A DNA stretch of 64,000 nt, taken from positions 5,088,047 through 5,152,046 of the forward strand of contig NW_006499617.1 in assembly GCF_000471905.2 (NCBI RefSeq), given 5' to 3'. Of this stretch, positions 12,862 through 23,664 are shown piece by piece. The notes under the pieces were generated by a model. That model did not search any database, was not told where the DNA came from, and saw only the letters and a program-made list of their open reading frames with translations. How positions within the stretch are numbered: the stretch's first letter is position 1; each line of letters begins with the position of its first letter. The translations under genes and the position numbers were made by a program. The stretch comes from Amborella trichopoda (taxonomy: Eukaryota; Streptophyta; Magnoliopsida; Amborellales; Amborellaceae).

Positions 12862-13600
12862 CATGCACTGCTAGATAGAACTCCCGTCAACACGGATCTC
12901 CCTGTTGAGAACCTCTTCACAATTGACGATTCAAGTTGGGAGCTATACTTCGACGGTGCAAAGAACGAATACGGGTCTGGTATAGGAGTCATACTATGCT
13001 CACCCAAGAAGATTTTACTGCCAACAGCCATTAGGTTGAATTTCCCATGTACCAATAACATTGTTGAATATGAAGCCTTGATAGCTGCGCTCGAGAATGC
13101 CATAGGAATGAAAATCCAGCAAATACGAGTGATTGGTGGCTCTTTACTCATCATAAACCAAGTTTAAGGGATTTGGATGGTGAACGAAAAAAAGTTCAAA
13201 CCCTATCAAGAAAAGGTGAAAAAGATGATTCCGTACTTTAAGAAAATCACCTTTCAGCACGTAACTAGGGAAAATAATCGGTTTGTCGATACCCTTGTGA
13301 CTCTTGCTTCAATGGTTGATATTCCACCAGCAATCACCACACTGTCATTCTACATTAGAAACAAACAACCGTTTCGACCAAGGATCGAAAAAAAAATAGA
13401 GCAAGAAACAGAGAACGATGGGGAAGTGTCTTTCGTGGCTTTAGAGGTGCTAGTTAAGGCAAAACCATGGTTCCACGATATTTTATCCCTATTAAAAGAT
13501 GGTTTATATCCCGAAGGAGCCGTAAAAAAGGATAAAGAAGCTCTTCGAAGGTTTTTTATGGGATTCTTAGTAAGATGTGATCTCCTATTCAAATAGTCTT
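12862..13600 (+). pseudogene. Second RNase H-like domain (Tat-type) and tether
   Basis: WELYFDGAKNEYGSGIG at about 12938-12985 gives the first Asp. The Glu lies in NIVEYEALIAALENA near 13060-13105. The position expected to hold the next catalytic Asp reads VIGGSLLIINQV (about 13132-13163), with Gly in place of Asp. A stop follows at about 13165. The remainder (13177-13596) is the tether to integrase, including KITFQHVTRENNRFVD. A second RNase H after the first is a feature of the Tat lineage. Confidence 0.8.
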
Positions 13601-14715
13601 TCGATGGGATCATTCTGCGATGCCTCGATCTGCCAGAAATTGACTAAGTACTAATAGAGTCGTACAATGAAGGAGGTCATTCTGGGGGAGCCGCCTTAGC
13701 TTAGAAAGTCAGGCACCAAGGCTATTACTGGACCACCATGGCTGAAGACTGCTAGAAGTTTGTTAAGAGGCATCCCAAATGTCAACTCTATGGAGACCTC
13801 ATCCATGCACTGTCCGTATCACTAAACTCAACACCGCCCGTATGGCCCTTCGCCATGTGGGGTCTTGATATCATTGGAGTAATATCACCAAAAGCCTCAA
13901 ACGACCACCATTTTATATTAATGGCTACAAAATACTTCATCAAATGGGTAGAAGCCACATCATTTGTTAAAATTGAAGGCCAACATGTTGCCCATTTCAT
14001 AAAGAACAATATCGTATTCAGATTTGGTGTTCCTAAGTCAATCATCACTGACAATGGATCTAATCTCAAAAATGAAAAGGTCACTAAGGTGTGCAAAAGG
14101 TTTGGGATAACATAGAAATTCTCCACACCATACTACCCTCAAGGAAATGGACAAGTAGAAACCACAAATAATAGACTTCTCAGAATCATAGACAAAATAA
14201 TAGAAGGCGGGAAAGATTGGCACGAAAAGCTAAATGACACCCTATGGGCCTACCGAACAACTGAGAAGACTCCTACTGGCATGACCCCATACTCATTGGT
14301 GTATGGTATGGAAGCAGTGCTACCTATCGAGGTTGAGATACCATCCCTCTGAGTCCTTATTCATAAAAATTCAGATGAGGAACAAAAGATCGAAGCACAA
14401 ATTTCTGCCCTCATTAATTTGGATGAAATACGACTACGAGCAACACCGAATATCATTGCTTACCAGCGTAGAACCGAGAGGGCATACCAAAGAAATGTTG
14501 TTCCTCGACAATTCAGAGAAGGAGATATGGTACTCAAGAAAATCTTCCACACTCTTACAAATCCACACCCTTTAGGCCAGTTCAAATCTAATTGAGGGGG
14601 ACCATTCGTGGTTACCCGAGTGCATGCAAGCAATTCTTATAAGATAAAAAATCATGAGGGGTATGAACTCAACGACCCCATTAATGCAATGTATCTCAGA
14701 AAATACTACCCGTAA
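13601..14715 (+). pseudogene. Ty3 integrase, broken
   Basis: Inserts element DNA into the host chromosome. A zinc-binding region is recognisable but worn (GGHSGG at about 13680, KRHPKCQ near 13770). Core motifs: MWGLDIIGVI (first Asp, 13855), SIITDNGSNL (second Asp, about 14038-14067) and YYPQGNGQVETTNN (Glu, about 14128-14170). C-terminal GPFVVTRVHASNSYKI lies near 14600 and the frame ends with KYYP and a stop at 14713-14715. Stops lie near 13700, 13753, 14113, 14350 and 14593. The catalytic triad is still encoded in separate pieces. Confidence 0.9.
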
Positions 14716-15880
14716 AGGGCTAAAAAACGTGGTGAAGACATGAAAAGGCATCACAAAGAAAAATACAAAATAAAAAATAAAAAAATAAAAAAACATAAAA
14801 TGGATGTGGTGAAAACCTAAAAAGGCATCACGGGTAAAAAGAATAAAAAGATATCTAAGAAGGAGCTTTTGATGTAAAACACTCAGGTACAAATAAGTAC
14901 TTGCAAGTTCCAATAATACTGCACAAGAAGATCTTGAGGATGAAAACTCCTCCAAAATCCTACAGGTTCCCAACATAACCAACTTAAAACGATGTAGCAG
15001 GGTGACATGAATGGAAAATCGAAGTGATTTCGATGAACCCTGAAAAACGTCGAGACCCTCCAAGATAGAAGCCCAACAAGAATCCAAAGGGCTTTTCATG
15101 GATCCACGAAGCAGAGGATGAAAGCTCCAAAGGTAAAAAGACAACTTCATGATTTCTGAGTTCTCACGATCCCACACGGGAATCCTTTCATCATCTTTGG
15201 GTAGAATATAACAAAGAAAATGACCACCAAAGGGGCCATAAGTAGCAAAACTATGAGGCCCATCCCTTTTGAAAATGTTGTTTCAATTTGATTGTTAAAA
15301 TCATCCATTTTCAAAAGCTTTCTCTTTTTATAAGGGACTTCCTCCACCACTACAAGAGGCTAAACTGTTAGTCAATCTGGCCTCGCTCTCGAAGTCGAGT
15401 TCCTATGCCTGTTATGAAGGCTTGAAACAAGCCAGGCACTTCGTGGTTGTATGAGTACAACAATCAACTACCACATATCGGAGATGGGTAAATCTCACTA
15501 ATGACAAAACTAGCTAGTCTGGGAGCGCTTTTCTCTCGACTGGATCACCTGAGGCAAAATAAGGTGAGCTCATTCCCGTATGTGCATATGACGGTTCGAT
15601 AGCTGGAGATTCGAGACAAAAACCCAGCAACTAGGGGGCTGAGTTTATAAGAAATTTAGTTTGAGAAGTGTGTGCATGGATATGCTTCAATGAATCAAAT
15701 GCACACTTACTACATGAATCCCCAACAACGGCAATAAATAATAATAATAATAATAATAAAAACGAGATGGGGATTTTCAAACTCCCCATAACAAGGAAAA
15801 GGTTGCAAAGGACCTCCCAACAAGGGCAGAATTCTCCCAAAAGTAACAAAAAATAATATATATACATTTATTATTATCTT
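14716..15880 (+). other. Ty3 3' non-coding region, first part
   Basis: Downstream of pol and inside the element. AT-rich with an AAAAAATAAA-rich stretch at 14760-14800 and a small AAT run at 15737-15760. A 201-codon reading frame on the opposite strand (14572-15177) is antisense to integrase and non-coding sequence and has no family features. No gene recognised. Confidence 0.55.
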
Positions 15881-15887
15881 TTTTTTT

Positions 15888-16320
15888 TTTTGGCCGACAC
15901 GCATATTGTCCCCCGGCCTGTGTGGGCGACATGCCTATTGTTCCCCGTCCTGTGTGGGCAACACGCCTATTGTCCCCCGGCCTGTGTGGGTGACACGCCT
16001 ATTGTTCCCCGGCCTGTGTGGGTGACACTACAAATGTCGCCCGGGTGACACTACATGTGTTGCTCGGGTGACACCACTGGTATCGCCCACATCTCTCATA
16101 TCCCATTTAAATCCCAACTTGTATAGGTGACACCACTGGTGTCGCCCAAGTTTTTTATGCCAAAACCTCTTTGTTTTTATTCCCAAACTTTCAATAGAAA
16201 AAACGAAAAGTTTGTTTTTTAGGTGGGCAACACTAGCTGTATCGCCCAAACTTGGGCAACACCACTAGTGCCGCCCGTGCGACACGCCCTGTGTTGCCCA
16301 AACATTCTTTTTCAACAATG
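15888..16320 (+). repeat. GGGCGACAC-type short tandem repeats
   Basis: About 45-bp units with CCCCGGCCTGTGTGGG and GACACGCCTATTGT are repeated four times (15895-16028), followed by GTGACACCACTGGT units. The same CGACAC/CCGCCC vocabulary recurs in both LTRs (4735-4975, 18975-19160). Confidence 0.75.
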
Positions 16321-16414
16321 CCCCCACATAATTTTGGGGACTTCCAAGGATCAAACATGGCTTGTCATGGTTTTTTATGATCATTTACAAACATTTTTAT
16401 TGACTTTTAAAATA

Positions 16415-16735
16415 ATACGTTCCTCGGTGGTATGAGCCTAAAATGCCAACCAATTTTCCAAAAAAATTTTTTAAAAAAAATTCAAAAAAGTAAACACGCT
16501 CCTCGGTGACATGAGCCTAAACTGCCAACCAATTTTCTATAAAATTTTTAAAAAAGAAAAACGCTCCTTGGTGGCATGAGCCTAAACTGCAACCAATTTT
16601 CCAGAAAATTTCAAAAAAAAAAAAATCAAAGAAATAAAAATGCTCTGTGGTGGCATGAGCCTAAACTGCCAACCAAGTTTCCAAAATTTCAAACAAATAA
16701 AAAAGAAAAAGAAAAAAAGAGAACAGTCCTCGGTG
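16415..16735 (+). repeat. Short interspersed repeat unit GGTGGYATGAGCCTAAACTG
   Basis: Units beginning CCTCGGTGG or CTCCTTGGTGG and running into GCCTAAACTGCCAACCAA occur near 16421, 16500, 16563, 16648 and 16728, separated by A-rich spacers. Confidence 0.75.
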
Positions 16736-18147
16736 GTATGAGCCTAAACTGCCAACCAAAGTCGGATCCAGGGCACAACTACCTTGTTTCAATGGAAAAA
16801 CATCAAACTCGTGCGACAGCGTAAAGACAAGAAAAACGTCAAACTTGTATGACGTTAAAAAGCCGAGATAAGAAAAACGTCAAACTCATACGACGTTAAA
16901 AAGCCGAGATAAGAAAAATGTCAAACTCGTGCGACGTTAAAGAGCCAAGACAGACAGGTAACGTCTAGCCGCGTATGACGTAAAATATCGGATGTGTTCA
17001 GGGCACAACCACCTTATTCATTGTGTTCAGGGCACAACCACCCTGTTCAAATGCCTAGCCCCATATGATGCTAATGGTCGGGTATATTTGTTCAACGTCA
17101 AACTCGTGTGACATAAAAGAGTCGAGACAAGTACCGTCTAGCCCTGTATGACGTAAAATGTCGAATATATTCAGGGCACAACCACCCTGCTCAATGTGTT
17201 CAAGGCACAACCACCTTGTTCAAATGTCTATCCCCACATGACGTAAAAGGGTTGGGTGTATGGTGCATCGCTGCATGACGCTAAACTACTTAGAGGACTC
17301 TATGGTTGCAGGAGTTAAAACTGCTAAACAACTTTGTTTTCTAAAATATCTTTCTCTTTTAAAAATTTTCATTATATGTCTGTGATTTCAAAAACTTTAA
17401 TTTCTTTGTTAAAATCGTGGTTTGTCCGTGCTACGGGTTCTATTTCAAATCTCGCCCTACACTCCTCAGTGGTATGAGCCTAAACTGCCAACCAAAGTCC
17501 GATCCAGGGCACAACCACCCTATTTCAATGGAAAATTGTCAAACTCATGCGCTGTTAAAGAGCCGAGATAGGAAAAACATTAAGCTCGTGCGACGTTTAA
17601 GAGCCGAGACATGAAAAACGTCAAACTCGTGTAACGTTAAAGAGCCAAGACAGGTAATGTCTAGTCTCGTATTAAAATGTTGAATGTGTTCAGACCACCC
17701 TGTTCAATGTGTTCAGGGCACAACCACCCTATTCAAACGTCTAGCCCCGTATGATGCTAAAGATCAGGTACATCCAGTTCAACGTCAAACTCGTGCGACG
17801 TAAAAGAGCCGAGACATGTAACGTCTAGCCCCGTATGACATAAAATATCGGATGTGTCCAGGGCACAACTGCCCTATTCAATGTGTTCAAGGCACAACCA
17901 CCTTGTTCAAACGTCTATCCCTGTATGACGTAAAAGGGTTGGGTGTATGGAGCATCGCTGCATGATGCTAAACTGCTTAGAGGACTCTATGGTTGCGATA
18001 GTTAAAACTGCTAACCAACTTTGTTTTTCAAAATATCTTTCTCCTTCCAAAATTTTCACTAAATGTCTGTGATTTTAAAAACTTAAATTTATTTGTTAAA
18101 ATTGTGAGCGATCCCTGCTTCAGGTTCTATTTCAAATCTCCCCTACT
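16728..18147 (+). repeat. 736-bp tandem duplication in the Ty3 3' region
   Basis: Copy 1 (16728-17460) and copy 2 (17464-18147) start with CCTCRGTGGTATGAGCC and end with TTTCAAATCTC..CCCTAC. Each contains nested smaller repeats: AACGTCAAACTCGTGCGACG units and TGTTCAGGGCACAACCACCC units. Copies are diverged by many substitutions and small gaps. No protein recognised. Confidence 0.85.
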
Positions 18148-18668
18148 TTCAAAATTTCTAAAAGGTATTTTAAAACGAAGGAGCTTGGACACCCGTATAT
18201 GATGATTATCTTGTTTGCTGCGATTGCCACATTGCTGCCCCGTCTCTCACTTCGGATTCGGCCAGACAAGTCTCTTACTATAGAAAGCCTTTCCTTATAG
18301 ACAACCTAAGGAAACCCTAAGGAAATCAAACAAAATGCCAGGGTTCAAAATTCAAATTGGGAAAACCCCTGAAGTTAAGGGGCATGGCTAGAAAGTCTAA
18401 CTTGAGTTTCAAGCTTGTGTAACTCAGCGACATCTCATGCCAAAAACCCTAGGAGGAAAAATGCCCTAGGTGGGTGAACTCGGTGAGCGCAATGACTTGG
18501 AGGGATAGTTGGTGTGCCTCCTGACCACATGAATTCAAGACGAAATTGAAAATGTCTACTTTATCTTTGACGTTCACCTGCCCCTCGAAGGACAGAGAAT
18601 ATCAAAGTGTCTACTTCTTTGCTACTCACTTGTCCCCCGAAGGACAGGGAGTGCTAAAGAGGGGCAAC
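18148..18668 (+). other. Region before the 3' LTR, with polypurine tract
   Basis: Non-coding. It ends with AAAGAGGGGCAAC at 18656-18668, directly before the LTR start TGTAGACACC. This fits the polypurine tract that primes plus-strand DNA synthesis. Confidence 0.65.
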
Positions 18669-19790
18669 TGTAGACACCCAATTTTAAATCTGATAAATTC
18701 TATGGTTTCTTGAACCTTTAGGATCATACTTAACCTAGGAAACCAAAATCCATAGTTCACACATCCTATCTTGTGACCCGAACCAGTCAGCCTGCCCGGA
18801 ACCCTGCAGAAACCCTGTTTTGATCCAGATTTATGTAAAGGCCTTGTTTTACCAAAATAATTATTAAAAATAGCAAACAAATTCGTTTTGACCCAAATAT
18901 TTTCTGGTAGCTTCACAAGAGGCTGAGCAACATACTTGAAAATAAAAGTTTCAATTTGGAGCATTTTTTATTGTGCGGCAGGCATGCCGCCAAGGCGACA
19001 TGAGCCGTGCTGCCCAGCCTTAGGCGACATAGGGCGTGCCGCCCAGGCGACACAGGGCGTGCTGCCCAGCCATGGGCAACACAGGGCATGCTGCCCAGGT
19101 TATACGACCCATGTCGCTCAGTCCAAATCGATTTGTGCCATTTTACTTGTTCGGCACACCCCGTGCTACCCAAATCCACCTCCCCAAAATGGTATCTTTG
19201 ACTGGGGAATTTGTTTGTTGCGGGGGGATATCCTTCCCAACGGATTTTGACCCCTATAAACCCTCTTTTCATGGAAGTTTGAGGGGGAGAGAGATTAAAA
19301 GCTGGGGAGAGAGAGAAAAACTGGAGAGAGCTGTAGAAGATAAAATCTAAGATAAAAACTCAGAGAGAAAACTCTAACCTAAGCTAAGCTTGAGAACCCT
19401 AGTTCTAAGCCATTTATAGGGCACAACCACCCTACTCAATCAAGACTTGCTGATCGACATCCGAATCAGAGAGCCAAAAGAAGACTAGTTCTGATACGGG
19501 CGAGTCCCGAAAGGCTTGGGAGTTCCGGGCCATCTGGCCCGTTTGGTATCATTTCCTTTATTTACTTCTTATACTATATCATTTTTATTTCATTTTGATT
19601 TATTTATTTGCTTAAAATCGTATTTTATAATGTCTTGGATCATGCTGGCGCTGCTACAAATCTGAGAGTAGATCTGCTCGTTTCCAAGCAGATCTTGCCT
19701 CAGATCTGAATTCGGTTTGTCCCAGTTTCTTTGCCTCAAATCCGAGAGATTTTCATTACCATATATGTCAGATTTTGTATCATAAACAAT
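18669..19790 (+). repeat. 3' LTR of the Ty3 element
   Basis: Starts TGTAGACACCCAATTTT after a polypurine tract. The first ~500 bp match the 5' LTR. The second half has a promoter-like CCCCTATAAACCC at 19251-19263 followed by a purine-rich leader (GAGAGAGATTAAAAGC). The right end is placed at about 19790, just before the flanking TTTAT, with an uncertainty of several bases because no clean CA end is visible. Confidence 0.75.
19255..19260 (+). promoter_or_regulatory. TATA box in the Ty3 3' LTR
   Basis: TATAAA in a CCCC..CCC context, about 30 bp before a purine-rich stretch, as expected for the LTR promoter. Inferred from position only. Confidence 0.45.
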
Positions 19791-20173
19791 TTTATGTACT
19801 CTTTTTTGAAATGTGGCAATATTGATATACTCTTGATGGTTCTTAACTAATATATTTAGTAAATAGGAGCTTAGTTGTGCCTTTCACAAGCGAGAAACCT
19901 TCTTCATGAACATATTGAACTCTTTAGTTATTTTTGCTTTTGTTTTATGTCTTTACGTGATAGACAAACATTCACTTAAGGAGTTGTTATTGTATTTCTC
20001 TAGGATATACTGCTTAGAAAAGGTTAGCAGTATTTGGTCCTCATGATCAAATCTTTGAATTTCTAGTCAGGGTGAAATTTTTAGAGTTAAATTATTTTAT
20101 TATGATACCTCAATTTTGTCTGAGTCAGATCATCGTTTTCTTTTGTTGCTTTCCCCATCAACTGACATGAATA
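19791..20173 (+). repeat. MULE1 left arm, resumed after the Ty3 insertion
   Basis: 19791-20010 matches the other arm inverted at about 25750-25965, including CACAAGCGAGAAACCTTCTT and TCTTTACGTGATAGACAAAC. From about 20010 to 20173 no match in the other arm was found. Confidence 0.75.
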
Positions 20174-20178
20174 TGTAG

Positions 20179-21866
20179 TGTCATGCCCCAAGAATTTACA
20201 ATACTGATATTCTTGAGATATGACAGTCAAAACATATATACATCTCTTGATAGGACAAATTTACAATGGTGAATTCTTACAAAGTAACAAAAGAAAGTTT
20301 AAGCACAACTACAATATCTTCCAAAGTTGATTCTGACGAGAACTCAAAATGAAACCGCAGTTATCCTGAAAAAAACTGTTTACCATAGTTTGATGAGTTT
20401 GGCTACTCAGTAAGTGATCATCATAATCCTAAAACTAATCATGGTTGAAAGATATCAATATTTTCAAACGGAGATCTATTAACATAAATGCATTAACAGT
20501 TTCACTTTTAAAAAATATATAATTAAGTATAATCCGAATAATTGAAATGTATATAACATTTTATTGGCAGTGCATAATTCAAAGGATTTCACAAATTTCC
20601 CTACTGGCGTCCCAAGTAGGTCACCTATATACCCCATCAGCGTCCTGATGGGTCCACTTAATCCCTATCGGTGTCCCAGATAAGTCCACTTAATCCCTGC
20701 AGGTCCACTTATACCTCACCAGCGTACCGGATGAGTCCACTTAATCCCTACCGGCGTACCGTATAGGTCCACTTTTACCACACCGGCGAATCGGATGAGT
20801 CCACTTGCATACTTAAAGTATTTCTAAATCTCTTTAAACACTCGAAAGCAGCAATATCATGTACTCCACATATCACTGAAATTATTAATATGAATTTCAC
20901 TGAAATCATTAATAACAGTCATTTTCAATAACATTTCAAAAATAACCAGTCAAATATTTTGGGCTCAAATTTAGAAAGGTAGCAGTTCGTAAAAACATTC
21001 TAGCATAATTGCCAATCTAATATGTATAGAAAAACTCTTATAGAAATTCAAGAATATGGAATTATCATAATTTATGGGATGTTAATTCATAAATAAACAT
21101 TTCACAGAACATGCTATAATCAATTGCAAAAATATCAGTTTTCAAATAATAAGGCAGTCATTTGCACATGAAATTTACAATGTCTAAATATTCAAAAATA
21201 GTAGAAAGAAATCTCACAATTTTACTAAAAGCAGAAATATCACATTTATTTATAATAATTTTATAGTCTCTAAAATTTTCTAACAATAGACAAGAAAAAT
21301 AAATAAATTTATTTCTAAGAATTTACAGCATTTAAAATTTCTAACATAGATAAAATATCACAATTTTATTAAAAAGATTATTTTTCAAAATAATAAGGTC
21401 GCTTGCGCATAAAATTTATTGCGCTTAAAATTCATGATAATAAGCAGAAGTAATTATTTCATTTTATTTTTAAAAAGAACGGATTATTTTTCAAGATAAT
21501 GAAGTCACTTACCTAAAATATTTGAGAGGAAGCTTCTGATAAAAATTTTGCTAGAGAGAGAAAGATCTCAGTGTGTTGGGAGAGCTTATACAAAAGTTTT
21601 CTAGGGTGGGAGTCCTCACCTCTCCTATTTATATGCTTAAGACACACTATTATATTATTTATTAAGCTCCTCCCCATACATGAGGTGTGACGATATTATT
21701 ATACGTGAAACATTTAAGGCCCACGTCACCTAAAGGACGTGGTATATGAAAGGAAAAAGTCAACAAAAGTGGTGATGGTCCCTAAGGACCATAATACTTA
21801 TACGGACCATCACACTATAAAGAATTATTTATTTATTTTTTTTTTTGAAAGTTTAGGATTGTTACA
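20179..21866 (-). mobile_element. Solo LTR, minus strand, with 5-bp target duplication
   Basis: Read on the minus strand it starts TGTAACAATCCTAAAC and ends CTTGGGGCATGACA, the TG..CA form of an LTR. It is flanked on both sides by TGTAG (20174-20178 and 21867-21871). It lacks any coding region. A TATA-like ATAAATAGGAG on the minus strand near 21625-21636 lies upstream of a pyrimidine-rich leader, as in an LTR promoter. A small minisatellite of GTCCACTTAATCCC-type units lies at about 20600-20810. LTR start and end sequences of this kind are common in plant Ty3 elements, so Ty3 is the likely source. It arose by LTR-LTR recombination (inference). Confidence 0.85.
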
Positions 21867-21871
21867 TGTAG

Positions 21872-22971
21872 GGTCAAGAGAACCAATTCTATTGTCTCAA
21901 AAGAATATGTTCTTTACTGTCTCAAAGTAATTTGTTCTTTGGAGTGAGATATATAGTACAATACTGAGATTCAATTTAACATCTCACTTATGATGTCTGT
22001 TTTCACAAAACTTGAGCATGACATTCACCATGAAATCATTTTGTTGGCCTATAGAAAACGGTATCTGGTTATTGCTTGTGCCGTCCCAAACTAATGGCTT
22101 TCTTTTGAAGTTGATCCCTAAATTAAGGTTGGGGTCCTAAGAATCCTTCTAGGTAGGGTTTTACCCAAGGTAGTAAAGTTCAAAATGATCGCATGGGAGT
22201 GTGCAGTGCTTATTGTCCCAAATAGAACATTTTATCAATATCTTGGTCTGAACCTCTCACAACTGAAACAACTGCATTCCTATGAATATTTATTTATTGG
22301 GGATTAAAATGATGATTAGTTTATTATTTCTGAATTTGTGCTCATGCTTCTCACTGTAACTATTCAATTTTTGAAAGTATACCACAAAATTATCTTAAGT
22401 CACTTTCATTGGCTCTTTTGAATAGGACTGGGATCGGCAAAGTCCTACCCAAATAGTGATTGAGATATGTGAGTTTGTGACAATCCTCTCAGGAGTTATA
22501 ATGGAACCCACTAGTGAGGTTCACATTCTGTTTTGGTGTGTCCCACACCTTTCTCCTTCACTGTTCTCATTTCATCTGACCATCATGATCTACATGACTA
22601 TGCTTTTGTAAAGTTCATTCACCATATTATCATCCTTTTTTGTTATAAATTATCTTTTTTGATGAACAACAAATCTAGATATTCTCCATCTCAAGTTTCT
22701 CATGTGAAATTTCAATTTGATTCAGCTGCACAATTGAGGCTGGAGAATGACCAGGTAGCGTATGTTAATAGATATTTTTAAGTTCTATCCTTGTAATCAA
22801 ACGGATAATGTTATTCTCTTCATACTAATGACACAATGTGTACAATCATTTATATATTCTTGTACCCCTCTAGATGGTGGACTGCTAAGAAGTTGTTCTT
22901 AAAGATGTGAATTCAATTCACATATTTTTTGCATTCGAGTATACAATGTTTGTTTCTAATTTGTTTTGCAG
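21872..22971 (+). repeat. MULE1 left arm, inner part
   Basis: 21872-22340 was not matched in the other arm. 22340-22900 is inverted at 25586-25030, with shared GACAATCCTCTCAGGAG and GTGTCCCACACC segments. An exon-like stretch at 22677-22751 lies between an AG and a GTAG and reads SQVSHVKFQFDSAAQLRLEN; it is present in both arms. I do not recognise it. Confidence 0.65.
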
Positions 22972-23046
22972 CCAGCGTGATAATAACCAGTTCGCTGGTA
23001 GCCACATTCCTGCCTCCTACAGTAACATGTCAAATTTGTTGAAGTT
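22972..23046 (+). pseudogene. LRR-protein exon fragment captured in MULE1
   Basis: A 75-bp stretch bounded by TTTTGCAG and GTGAGTATT, consensus plant splice sites. It reads DNNQFAGSHIPASYSNMSN followed by LLKL, one leucine-rich repeat of the plant extracellular type (N-F-G-IP-S-N-L-L spacing). Such one-repeat exons of about 72 bp occur in LRR receptor kinase genes. Only this repeat is present; no kinase or signal peptide is seen. It lies in the core of MULE1, about 620 bp upstream of the alcohol dehydrogenase fragment and on the same strand, so it is most simply a transposon-captured fragment. LRR receptor kinase origin is inferred from one repeat and is not certain. Confidence 0.5.
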
Positions 23047-23660
23047 GTGAGTATTATTTTGTTTTAGAGAGTACATTATGTCTTTTAGCCAACCCCAAAC
23101 AATTGGGATAAGGTTTGGATGATGATGATGATGATATTATTTGTTTCTCTTTTTATTACAATGTACAACAATTATTAATGAAAGTGTAAGAGAGTATATT
23201 ATAGCTCTCTGAATTTCTGAAATGCTTCCAAATAGCAGCATACAATTGATGATGACGCGAATCTAGTATCATTGGTACATAGGTTGTAGCTCCCTCTTCA
23301 AAATTGCACCTACCATGAGTATTTGGAGTAGGATGCATATCTATTGTCCACTCGATGCCTATGGACTGAAACAATGACTCTGTCAGAGTCATGAATACTA
23401 CTCATGAAGATTTTGTCTGTAACTATACATTTGCACAATAGTGTTCCTAGATGCATATATGTTGACTTTCTTTTATGACAATCTGGTTCTCTAAGCTGTA
23501 GAGCTTTTGGAAACTGCTTATCCTTCCCTCGTACCCCTGCTCCTGCTGTTGTTTTGTGCTTCTGGTGCTTGTTTGATATGTGCTATTTATGACATTCATT
23601 TATTTTTCTTTTTTTTCATTTTTTAAATTGTGCTCATGTACTGTAAATACATGCAAAAGA
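23047..23660. other. MULE1 core, no gene recognised
   Basis: AT-rich. A minus-strand reading frame at 23156-23392 (with EEGATTYVPMILDSRHHQLY) has no recognised family features. A short ATG/GAT repeat lies at 23120-23134. Confidence 0.4.
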
Positions 23661-23664
23661 ATGA

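Larger units (their letters stand above)
4419..19790 (+). mobile_element. Tat-like Ty3 LTR retrotransposon, decayed, inserted in MULE1
   Basis: An about 15.4-kb plus-strand element. Order: 5' LTR remnant, repeat-rich leader, gag, protease, reverse transcriptase, RNase H, a second RNase H domain, integrase, long 3' non-coding repeats, polypurine tract, 3' LTR. The second RNase H between RNase H and integrase is typical of the plant Tat lineage. The start of the 5' LTR (TAGACATCCCATGTTAAAAA at 4419) matches the start of the 3' LTR (TGTAGACACCCAATTTTAAA at 18669). Flanking TTTAT at 4414-4418 and 19791-19795 is a likely 5-bp target duplication, supported by the uninterrupted sequence in the opposite MULE1 arm near 25945-25960. 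Many in-frame stops and frameshifts make it non-autonomous now. Confidence 0.85.

Noticed and set aside
14572-15177. 201-codon minus-strand frame
   Set aside because: Antisense to the integrase end and non-coding Ty3 sequence, with low-complexity Phe-rich parts and no motifs.
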